A DNA stretch of 38,627 nt, from positions 1-38,627 of the forward strand of contig CAJQNW010000440.1 in assembly GCA_905479765.1 (NCBI GenBank), in the 5' to 3' direction. Source of the DNA: an uncultured Tepidamorphus sp. (GTDB lineage: Bacteria > Pseudomonadota > Alphaproteobacteria > Rhizobiales > Tepidamorphaceae). The position numbers were made by a program, and so were the translations under genes. How positions within the stretch are numbered: the first letter of the stretch is position 1; each line of letters begins with the position of its first letter. Shown here piece by piece: positions 16,043 to 22,756 of this stretch. Under the pieces are notes generated by a model. It saw only the letters and a program-made list of their open reading frames with translations, was not told the origin of the DNA and did not search any database.

Positions 16043-18568
16043 ATGATCCGTTCGCACCCACCGTATTTATTCGCGCTCGCGGCCAGCATTGCCCTTTCGG
16101 CGTTGGCCTCGCATGCAAGCTACGCCCAGACGATTACGGGCGCGTCCGGCTCACCTGACGCCACGACCACGATAAACGGCAAGCAATTGCCGCCACCCGA
16201 TCCGGCATTCGGCGGTGATATCAAGCTGGATGCCCTTCAGTCGAAGCCGTGGTGGGCACCGAGTGTTGTTCCGCCTGAAGACGCACCGAACGTCCTGCTG
16301 ATCATCACCGACGACGCCGGTTTCGCCGTCCCCAGCACCTTCGGCGGCGTGATCCCCACCCCTGCGCTCGACCGCATTGCGAATGAGGGTTTGCGGTACA
16401 ATCGGATGTTCTCGACGGCGCTGTGCTCGCCGACGCGCGCCGCCCTCATCACCGGACGCAACCACCATTCGGCCGGTTTCGGCGTTATCTCGGAGCAGTC
16501 GACCGGCTTCCCCGGCTACAACAGCATTATTGACCGCGACAAGGCGACGATTGGCCGGATTCTGCTCGACAACGGCTACAACACGTCCTGGTTCGGCAAG
16601 GACCACAACACGCCTGCGTTCCAGGCAAGCCAGTCCGGACCTTTCGACCAGTGGCCGACCGGCATGGGCTTTGAATATTTCTATGGCTTCGTCGGCGGCG
16701 ACGCCAACCAGTGGCAGCCGAACCTGTTCCGCAACACGACCCAGATCTATCCGTTCAATGGCAGCGAAGACGGAACCTGGAACCTCGTCACCGCGATGGC
16801 CGACGACGCCATCGACTGGATGACGCGGATGCACCAGACCGATCCCAGCAAGCCGTTCCTTATCAAATACGCGCCGGGCGCCACCCACGCGCCGCACCAC
16901 CCGACCAGGGAATGGGTCGACAAGATTCATGACATGCACCTGTTCGACGACGGCTGGAACAAGCTGCGCGAGACGATCTTCGCCAACCAGAAGCGGCTCG
17001 GTGTGATCCCGGCCGACGCCAAGCTGACTCCCTGGCCGAAGGAGGTCCTGAAGGAGTGGGACGAACTGAACGACGCGGAAAAGAAGCTCTTCCTCCGACA
17101 GGTCGAGGTCTTCGCCGCCTATGCGGCGTACTCGGACCACGAGATCGGTCGCGTGATCCAGGCCGTCGAGGACATCGGCGAACTCGACAACACGCTCATC
17201 ATCTACATCAACGGCGACAACGGTACGAGCGCCGAAGGCGGCCCGCTCGGCACCCCCAACGAAGTCGCTTTCTTCAACGGCGTCAACATGATGCCTGTCG
17301 AGGAACAGATGAAATGGTATGACGTGTGGGGCACCGAAGAGACCTACAACCACATGTCGGCCGGGTGGTCCTGGGCCTTCGACACGCCGTTTCCCTGGTT
17401 CAAGCAGAACGCCTCCCAGCTCGGCGGCATCAACCAGAACATGGCGGTATCCTGGCCCGCCCGCATCAAGGACAAGGGCGGCCTGCGCGAGCAATTCGTG
17501 CATGTCATCGACGTCGTACCGACCATCCTGGAAGCCGCCGGCATCTCGCCGCCCGACGCTGTCGATGGCATCGAGCAGAAGCCGATCGAGGGCACCAGCT
17601 TCCTCTACACCTTCGACAAGGCCAATGCGGACGTCCCGTCTCGCCACGCGACGCAGTACTTCGAGATGATGGGCCAGTGGGCGCTGTATCACGAAGGCTG
17701 GTTCCTCTCGACCAAGGTCAACAGGGCACCGTGGGAAGCCTTTGGTCCCGCCAATCCCGATCCGCTCAACAACCAGGTACTCGAACTGTTCGACCTCAAT
17801 TCGGACTTCAGTCAGTCCGCGAACGTCGCCGACCAACATCCCGACAAGGTCAAGGAGCTGAAACAGATGTTCATCGAGGAAGCCAAAAAATATCAGGTCT
17901 TCCCGCTGGACGCTTCGGTAGCCGCCCGTCTTGTCGCGCCGCGCCCAAACATCACGGCCGGCCGCACGGAGTTCGTCTACACCCGGCCGATGGTCGGATT
18001 GCCGCAGGGCGACTCGCCTCTTCTGCTCAACACCTCCTACACGATCACCGCCGACATAGAGGTGCCCGAAGGCGGTGCCGAGGGCATGATCCTGACGTCG
18101 GGCGGCCGGTTCACCGGCTACGGCTTCTACCTTCTTGAGGGCAAGCCGGTGTTCCTGTGGAACCTGCTGGATCTTGAACGCATCAAGTGGGAAGGGCCCG
18201 ACGCCCTGACGCCCGGCAAGCATACAGTCGAGTTCGATTTCCAGTACGAGGGATCGGGTGACGGCACGCTCGCCTATAACAACTTCGGTGGAGTGGGCCA
18301 GCCGGGCACCGGCACGCTCAAGGTCGACGGCAAAGTGGTTGCTACCAAGAAGATGGCGAAAACGGTGCCCATGATCCTGCAGTGGGACGAGAGCTTCGAC
18401 GTCGGCTCCGACACCCTGACGGGCGTCAACGACGCCGACTACAAGCCGCCGTTTGCGCTCACCGCCAGGCTCGACAAGCTTACGATCAAACTGGATCGCC
18501 CGAAACTCACGCCGGAGGACACGAAGAAGCTCGAGGCAGCGATGAAGAGCGCCGCCGACGCGAACTAG
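16043..18568 (+). CDS. secreted arylsulfatase (type I, formylglycine-dependent)
   Basis: This is an 841-residue exported sulfatase. A signal peptide (about residues 1-29, ending ASYAQ) is followed by the catalytic domain. Metal ligands are Asp90-Asp91 in LLIITDDAGF and Asp392-Asn393 in NGDNG. The nucleophile is Cys128 in CSPTRAALITGR, a CxPxR motif normally converted to formylglycine. The C-terminal part (after ~residue 590) is a beta-rich domain. Type I sulfatases release sulfate from esters, here probably in the periplasm. ATG 16043 with GGAG 7 nt upstream is preferred over GTG 16022. It heads an operon with a DUF2092 protein and a tiny protein. No formylglycine-generating enzyme is in the window, so maturation must be encoded elsewhere. 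Confidence 0.92.
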   Translation: MIRSHPPYLFALAASIALSALASHASYAQTITGASGSPDATTTINGKQLPPPDPAFGGDIKLDALQSKPWWAPSVVPPEDAPNVLLIITDDAGFAVPSTFGGVIPTPALDRIANEGLRYNRMFSTALCSPTRAALITGRNHHSAGFGVISEQSTGFPGYNSIIDRDKATIGRILLDNGYNTSWFGKDHNTPAFQASQSGPFDQWPTGMGFEYFYGFVGGDANQWQPNLFRNTTQIYPFNGSEDGTWNLVTAMADDAIDWMTRMHQTDPSKPFLIKYAPGATHAPHHPTREWVDKIHDMHLFDDGWNKLRETIFANQKRLGVIPADAKLTPWPKEVLKEWDELNDAEKKLFLRQVEVFAAYAAYSDHEIGRVIQAVEDIGELDNTLIIYINGDNGTSAEGGPLGTPNEVAFFNGVNMMPVEEQMKWYDVWGTEETYNHMSAGWSWAFDTPFPWFKQNASQLGGINQNMAVSWPARIKDKGGLREQFVHVIDVVPTILEAAGISPPDAVDGIEQKPIEGTSFLYTFDKANADVPSRHATQYFEMMGQWALYHEGWFLSTKVNRAPWEAFGPANPDPLNNQVLELFDLNSDFSQSANVADQHPDKVKELKQMFIEEAKKYQVFPLDASVAARLVAPRPNITAGRTEFVYTRPMVGLPQGDSPLLLNTSYTITADIEVPEGGAEGMILTSGGRFTGYGFYLLEGKPVFLWNLLDLERIKWEGPDALTPGKHTVEFDFQYEGSGDGTLAYNNFGGVGQPGTGTLKVDGKVVATKKMAKTVPMILQWDESFDVGSDTLTGVNDADYKPPFALTARLDKLTIKLDRPKLTPEDTKKLEAAMKSAADAN

Positions 18569-18610
18569 AGGACGCCGGCAAATTTCGGCAGCCGGTTTTC
18601 AGCATAGCCA

Positions 18611-18639
18611 CCGGGAAACGGGTCAACACCCGTTCCCGG
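18611..18639 (+). other. strong intercistronic hairpin between sulfatase and DUF2092 genes
   Basis: CCGGGAAACGGGT (18611-18623) and ACCCGTTCCCGG (18628-18639) pair over 12 bp with one bulged A and a CAAC loop. No T run follows, so it is more likely an mRNA-stabilising or attenuating element than a full terminator. The next gene's ribosome site (AAGGGAG) starts about 10 nt later. Confidence 0.6.
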
Positions 18640-18661
18640 CAAGGCATAAAGGGAGAAATAC

Positions 18662-19471
18662 ATGCATCACTCATTTGACAAATTTGCGGGCAAGGCAAAA
18701 TTATGCACCGCAGCGTTTGCGGTCGCCGCCGTGACGGGGCTGGCCGCCGTGCCCTCCGCTGGCGCGGACGAAGCCCAGGCCCGGGAGATATTCAAGGCGA
18801 TGTCTGACTACCTGGCCGCCCAGACCGCGATTTCGTTTGAGTACGATTCGACCCTCGAAGTCGTCACCACCGAAAACCAGAAGATCGCGCTGGCAAGCTC
18901 CGGCGCCGTCACGCTCGAAAGACCCGACAAGATCCGCGCCACCCGCCGCGGCGGGTTCGCCAACGTGGAGATCGTCTTTGACGGCAAGACGATGTCGCTG
19001 CTTGGAAAGGACGCGAACGCCTACACCCGGATCGAAGTGCCCGGCGACATCGATCATCTGGTCGACGAACTGCGCGACACCTACCACCACCCCGCCCCGG
19101 CAGCCGATTTGCTGATGTCCAACGTCGCTGCCCAGCTCGACCCCCTGATCACGGACGTCAAGGACCTCGGCAGCGGCGTGATCCGCGGCGTCGACTGCGA
19201 TCATCTGGCCTTCCGCACCGAGCAGGCGGATTTCCAGATCTGGATCGCCCAGGGCGACCGCCCCTATCCCTGCCGCTATGCCATCACGACGACGAGCGTC
19301 GCGGGCTGGCCGCAATACACCATCGACGTGCGGGACTGGAAGACGGGCGCTGACGTGGCGGCCGCCGACTTCGGTTTCAGTGCCCCCGCCGGCGCCAGCG
19401 AGATGAACCCGGAAGACCTGCCGCATCTCGACGAGTTGCCTGAAGCCTTCATGCCCAAAGGAGCGCAGTGA
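18662..19471 (+). CDS. DUF2092 periplasmic protein
   Basis: This is a 269-residue exported protein. After a basic start, the signal peptide core LCTAAFAVAAVTGLAAV ends near SAGADEAQ. The mature part resembles DUF2092: an N-terminal helix (AREIFKAMSDYLAAQ), beta strands including VTLERPDKIRATRRGG and NVEIVFDGKTMSLLGKDANAY, then LGSGVIRGVDCDHLAFRT and PYPCRYAITTTSVAGWPQYTIDV with a likely disulfide pair. The fold is thought to be LolA-like, so binding of a lipid or other hydrophobic ligand is possible (inference). The start has AAGGGAG at good spacing. DUF2092 genes beside arylsulfatases are familiar to me from alphaproteobacteria, which supports a shared task. Confidence 0.85.
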   Translation: MHHSFDKFAGKAKLCTAAFAVAAVTGLAAVPSAGADEAQAREIFKAMSDYLAAQTAISFEYDSTLEVVTTENQKIALASSGAVTLERPDKIRATRRGGFANVEIVFDGKTMSLLGKDANAYTRIEVPGDIDHLVDELRDTYHHPAPAADLLMSNVAAQLDPLITDVKDLGSGVIRGVDCDHLAFRTEQADFQIWIAQGDRPYPCRYAITTTSVAGWPQYTIDVRDWKTGADVAAADFGFSAPAGASEMNPEDLPHLDELPEAFMPKGAQ

Positions 19472-19473
19472 CC

Positions 19474-19680
19474 ATGGTCAAGTACATCGGACTTTTCATC
19501 CTCACATTGTTGATTGGCGGCGCATTCCTGGGGATCGGCGAAAAGCTGTCCGTCCCGGGCGTGCACGGCGTCACGTCTCCCGCGGAAGCCAGAATCGGCC
19601 GTCCGTTGACACCCGTCAGCATCGCGGGCGTCGGCCGGAGGACGGTGCGCCGCTGCGCGGTGGGCGTCTACTACTGCTGA
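19474..19680 (+). CDS. tiny exported Arg/Cys-containing protein, third gene of sulfatase operon
   Basis: This 68-residue protein has a hydrophobic N-terminal segment (YIGLFILTLLIGGAFLGIG) that may be a signal or anchor, a middle part with PGVHGVTSPAEARIGRPLTP, and a basic end GVGRRTVRRCAVGVYYC with two cysteines, one being the last residue. It starts 2 nt after the DUF2092 stop at ATG 19474; an overlapping GTG at 19468, 5 nt after AAGGAG, is an equally good start and would give 70 residues. I do not recognise a named family. Its place in the operon suggests a role with the sulfatase or the DUF2092 protein. A GC-rich hairpin follows. Confidence 0.7.
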   Translation: MVKYIGLFILTLLIGGAFLGIGEKLSVPGVHGVTSPAEARIGRPLTPVSIAGVGRRTVRRCAVGVYYC

Positions 19681-19697
19681 ATGTTCCTGAATTGCCG

Positions 19698-19722
19698 CCG
19701 CCGGGTCCCATCGACCCGGCGG
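19698..19722. terminator. hairpin ending the sulfatase operon, between convergent genes
   Basis: CCGCCGGGTC (19698-19707) and GACCCGGCGG (19713-19722) form a perfect 10-bp stem with a 5-nt loop. It sits 17 nt after the tiny gene's stop and 40 nt before the convergent lipoprotein stop. A T run is missing on both strands, so termination is plausible but not proven. Confidence 0.5.
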
Positions 19723-19762
19723 TCCGGCAAACCCGCGAAGTCCGGCGACTCAAAGCCGCCCT

Positions 19763-20110
19763 TTAGCTGCCGGTATAGGCAACTTCTGTCACGCGGTCGC
19801 CCGAGACCAGGCAGCGCCAGGGGGCCTGTGACTTCGGAAACCCGATCATCACCTGGGTCGCCGCCTGCGAGAATTCGCTGCCGATGACCGCGACACCCAC
19901 CGCGTTCGTCTGCTGTTGCACCGCCTTCACGCACAGGTCTTCAGCCGCCGCGTTGGGCCCGCCCGGCGGCCGCGTCGGACCATTCTTCACACGGCTCATC
20001 GATGTCGTCGTCGCGGTGGTCGGCGTGCCCGAAGACGTTCCAGTCTCATCGGAAACGCAGCCGGCGAGCGCTAGCGCCAAAGGTGCGGCGATCAATACAA
20101 GTTTCTTCAT
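19763..20110 (-). CDS. small lipoprotein of unknown function
   Basis: This 115-residue protein has a classic lipoprotein signal, MKKLVLIAAPLALALAGC, with the lipidated Cys at 18. A low-complexity Thr/Ser/Gly linker (DETGTSSGTPTTATTTS) follows, and then a C-terminal domain of about 65 residues (LCVKAVQQQTNAVGVAVIGSEFSQAATQVMIG...WRCLVSGDRVTEVAYTGS) with two cysteines. The domain looks like small periplasmic beta-sandwich proteins found in rhizobia, but I cannot name the family. Probably outer-membrane attached. It is transcribed alone. Confidence 0.75.
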   Translation of the reverse strand: MKKLVLIAAPLALALAGCVSDETGTSSGTPTTATTTSMSRVKNGPTRPPGGPNAAAEDLCVKAVQQQTNAVGVAVIGSEFSQAATQVMIGFPKSQAPWRCLVSGDRVTEVAYTGS

Positions 20111-20252
20111 GAAGTCTTCCCTTGTCGACAGGTCCTGCTTCGGCCTGGAATCGGCCCAAGGACAGGTTTACAAAATCCTGCCTGCTGCGGATATCGGGAT
20201 GTAGCTTTGGCCGCCTGGCGGAGCCCGCCAGCGGCGTCCAGCTTTTGGCCCG

Positions 20253-21335
20253 TTACTTTCCGAGAAACGCAAAAGGCTGCGCTTCCTTGAAGGAGCCGGT
20301 CGCATTGCCGGAATAGGTCTTGCTCTGGTTCGCGCCGAGATCAAGCCTCATTACCCTCCCCGTGTCGGCGGAAAAGTCGATGTCGTTCAGATTGACCCAG
20401 AACGAATTCGGAGTGAGCGCCGATTCAAAGAAATACAGCTTCCGGTGCTGATCCGACACCGTACGCCAGCGGGTGGACGAGATGTTCGGCTGATCGGGCG
20501 TCGAAATTCCCAACGGAACGGACACATTGCGGATGACGGAAAACGCGCCGGCGACCGCGAGGTTCGGATCCTCGAACTTCGGGATCGCGTCAACGTAGAA
20601 CGAGGCCCGCGCGAACCGGTCCGCGGCACGGTTGGTGCCGGGCAGGAAAACCGTCCCGCCGATCTCTTTCCAGTATTCGACGAGCGCCAGCTGCTTGTCG
20701 AAAATCGGCGAGTTGGTCATCACCTGGTAGGACCGATCGTGATGGATGACCAGCTTTCCGTCTATGTACTCGACGATCGCGCTGTCACCGGTGGCGTCCG
20801 ACATTGACAGATGCACGGTCGCCATGCGGGTTTCGCCGGGCACTGCGTCCGTGAACACCGTGAACTGTTCCTTTTCCAAGGCGGTAACCGCTTCCTGGAC
20901 CGTGGCGAAACTGTCGAGGACGTATTGCGCCCAGGCGGCGATGGACAGTCCCGGTTTGGACCCACCCTGCGCCGGATACTCGGATTCCACGAGCCAGAGC
21001 AGGTTTGCGACGAGCCCGGCCTCATTCATGCCGTCGGTTGTGGAAATATCGAAGCCCGACGCAATGACGCTCCCGTATTGTGACGTCCACGTGAACGAGT
21101 TCTCGCCGGCCGCGCCGTCGCGTTCCAGGCCGCGCGGAAATATCCAGAGGTTCGTACCGACGTCCGTTTTCCAGTCCATCGACCGGCCGGTGATCACCGT
21201 GTCGCCGTCACCGAGATAGACAAACCGCGTACACGCTTGCGAAATCGCTGGCGCGACCGCCATGGCTGCACTGAGAACCACGGCCAGCACCGAGGAGACC
21301 CGAACCCGCCCAAAGGGGACACTCGCAAGAAACAT
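20253..21335 (-). CDS. linear amide C-N hydrolase, choloylglycine hydrolase/penicillin V acylase family
   Basis: This 360-residue exported Ntn-hydrolase has a signal peptide ending AISQA. Mature proteins of this family begin with the nucleophilic Cys, here Cys35 in ACTRFVYLG. Arg51 and Asp54 (GRSMDW) fall exactly 16 and 19 residues after the Cys, matching Arg17 and Asp20 of penicillin V acylase numbering. NSPIFDKQ supplies the later Asn. Enzymes of this family hydrolyse amide bonds of bile salts, penicillin V or, in Gram-negative members, N-acyl-homoserine lactones. Periplasmic location and a non-gut lineage make the last or a cell-wall amide more likely (inference). It stands alone. Confidence 0.87.
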   Translation of the reverse strand: MFLASVPFGRVRVSSVLAVVLSAAMAVAPAISQACTRFVYLGDGDTVITGRSMDWKTDVGTNLWIFPRGLERDGAAGENSFTWTSQYGSVIASGFDISTTDGMNEAGLVANLLWLVESEYPAQGGSKPGLSIAAWAQYVLDSFATVQEAVTALEKEQFTVFTDAVPGETRMATVHLSMSDATGDSAIVEYIDGKLVIHHDRSYQVMTNSPIFDKQLALVEYWKEIGGTVFLPGTNRAADRFARASFYVDAIPKFEDPNLAVAGAFSVIRNVSVPLGISTPDQPNISSTRWRTVSDQHRKLYFFESALTPNSFWVNLNDIDFSADTGRVMRLDLGANQSKTYSGNATGSFKEAQPFAFLGK

Positions 21336-21417
21336 GGAACCGCCTTTCCGAACGCCAGTTTACATAAAGAACCGAAGGCAGCTCAGTATGCGAACAGGGG
21401 CGATTCGGCGACTGTCG

Positions 21418-22092
21418 TTATTTGCAGTACCGGTATGTCCCGGCCTCATTGTGCCGGGCCAGATCCAGGTGGAAATGGTTGTAGTGCTGCTTGTCGCCGT
21501 CCGGGCCGATCACGGTGGTGAACAGCGAGCAGGCACCCTTGTGCGCCTCCCTCAGGAAGACGCGGTCCTGCGGGGCGCCGCGCCAGTCATGCTCCACGGA
21601 AATCGTGCGCCCGTCCGACAGCGTGAAGGCGGCGATGTCGATGGCGTTGCCGAAGGAATGCTCGGAAACCTTGCCGTAGGCCTTGGAGTTGCGCGTGCGG
21701 CAGGAATACGACGACAGCACCTGGATCTTCGTGACATAGGCGCCGTAGACGCGCTGGGCCGCCGGTTCCACCACATGATAGAGCCAGCCGTCGAGAGCGG
21801 ACGTGAGCGGGCAGTTGAGCGTCGCTGGTTTCGATAGGCCGACATACCCCTGCAGCGCGCCGGTCACATTCAGCGGATACCAGACGCCACAGGCGCCCTT
21901 GTCGTTGATGCGCCTCATGCGCTGCACGAAGGCGCTCGGCTCGTAGCCGCCCTTGGCCAGGCAAACGCCCTCCGCATCCTTGCGCCAGGCCTGGTCGCGC
22001 CACGAATAGAGGCTCCGCTCGGCGCAGCCGAACAGGAACAGGAGTGCGAACACGAATGCGAGGGCCGTCATGCGATGCATGCGGCCGATCAT
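21418..22092 (-). CDS. extensin-like C-terminal domain lipoprotein (first of two)
   Basis: This 224-residue protein has a short lipoprotein signal (LAFVFALLFLFGC) and an extensin-C domain. Conserved features are GVCLAKGGYEPSAFV, GACGVWYPLNV, ATLNCPLTSALDGWL, SSYSCRTRN, the metal-site motif SEHSFGNAIDIAAF, and HYNHFHLDL near the C-terminus. The His/Asp pattern resembles M15-type D-alanyl-D-alanine peptidases, so a cell-wall peptidase role is likely but unproven. Three or more disulfides are possible. The start could be ATG 22092 or the internal ATG 22080. It is divergent from a lipoprotein gene across a region with a candidate CtrA box. Confidence 0.85.
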   Translation of the reverse strand: MIGRMHRMTALAFVFALLFLFGCAERSLYSWRDQAWRKDAEGVCLAKGGYEPSAFVQRMRRINDKGACGVWYPLNVTGALQGYVGLSKPATLNCPLTSALDGWLYHVVEPAAQRVYGAYVTKIQVLSSYSCRTRNSKAYGKVSEHSFGNAIDIAAFTLSDGRTISVEHDWRGAPQDRVFLREAHKGACSLFTTVIGPDGDKQHYNHFHLDLARHNEAGTYRYCK

Positions 22093-22128
22093 TCAAGTTT
22101 GAGGAAAATGCCCGGTAAATATTCAGGG

Positions 22129-22143
22129 TTAATTTACCCTTAA
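22129..22143. promoter_or_regulatory. candidate CtrA-binding box TTAA-N7-TTAA
   Basis: TTAATTTACCCTTAA matches the full alphaproteobacterial CtrA consensus. It lies 37 nt upstream of the extensin-like gene (minus strand) and 100 nt upstream of the plus-strand lipoprotein gene, in a promoter-like AT-rich patch. CtrA controls cell-cycle and envelope genes in this class; binding here is inferred. Confidence 0.5.
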
Positions 22144-22242
22144 TCTGACGACCGGGCCAGAGGTCCGCTCATGGCGTAGAAAGGGAATACACCCATCACC
22201 GTCCCGGGTGTATTGTTGCCAAAGATCGCCCGGAGGTTACAG

Positions 22243-22728
22243 ATGTTCCGTGTCCTTGTCCGCCCCCTCGCCCTGATCGCCGCTATCGCGATGGCCCTGG
22301 CGCTTGCCGCCTGCGAGGAGACGACGGGCGACTATGTGGAGGTCACCGGCGGCGGCTTCCTGTTCAACTACCGGATCGCCGAGGCGACCTACGGCCTGGT
22401 CGCCACGGCCCGGCGTACCGTGCCACCGGGCACGCGGTTCGTCGCCGCGTTCGAGAATCCCGCCGACCCGCTGCCGGATGGGCCTCCGCTGCCGGTGGAA
22501 CTGATTTCCCGGGAAGGCCAAAAGCGCTTCGCGATCAACTCCCCGCCTGTCAAAAATGTCATCGCCGATCGGGCCTATGCGGTGACGCTGACGCTGTTTA
22601 CGCCGGAAGGCGCGGTCATCGAGACGCACGAGACCACCTACCGCTCCAAGATCGGCTCCGAGGTGCTGCCCGACAAGCCGCTGGCCATCGGACCGGGATA
22701 CGCGAAAAACCCTGAGTTGAAGGAGTAG
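22243..22728 (+). CDS. putative lipoprotein of unknown function between two extensin-like genes
   Basis: This 161-residue protein has a lipoprotein-type signal (LIAAIAMALALAAC, Cys at about 25). The mature domain of about 135 residues is beta-rich, with GGFLFNYRIAEATYGLVATARRTVPPGTRFVAAFENP, KRFAINSPPVKNVIADRAYAVTLTLF and HETTYRSKIGSEVLPDKPL. No family is recognised; the strand pattern suggests an immunoglobulin-like sandwich (inference). ATG 22243 follows CGGAGG at six nt; an upstream TTG at 22213 is not needed. The stop lies in the stem of a hairpin shared with the convergent extensin gene. Confidence 0.75.
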   Translation: MFRVLVRPLALIAAIAMALALAACEETTGDYVEVTGGGFLFNYRIAEATYGLVATARRTVPPGTRFVAAFENPADPLPDGPPLPVELISREGQKRFAINSPPVKNVIADRAYAVTLTLFTPEGAVIETHETTYRSKIGSEVLPDKPLAIGPGYAKNPELKE

Positions 22729-22756
22729 CGGCTACCGCTGCCGGCAGCCGCTTACT
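22724..22756. terminator. bidirectional hairpin overlapping two convergent stop codons
   Basis: AGTAGCGGCT (22724-22733) pairs with AGCCGCTTACT (22746-22756) with one bulge. The TAG of the lipoprotein gene and the TAA of the extensin gene both lie inside the stem. No long T run follows, so strength is uncertain. Confidence 0.45.

Noticed and set aside
16151-18223. 690-codon minus-strand frame opposite the arylsulfatase
   Set aside because: The sulfatase has catalytic motifs and a signal peptide; the antisense product shows no domain.
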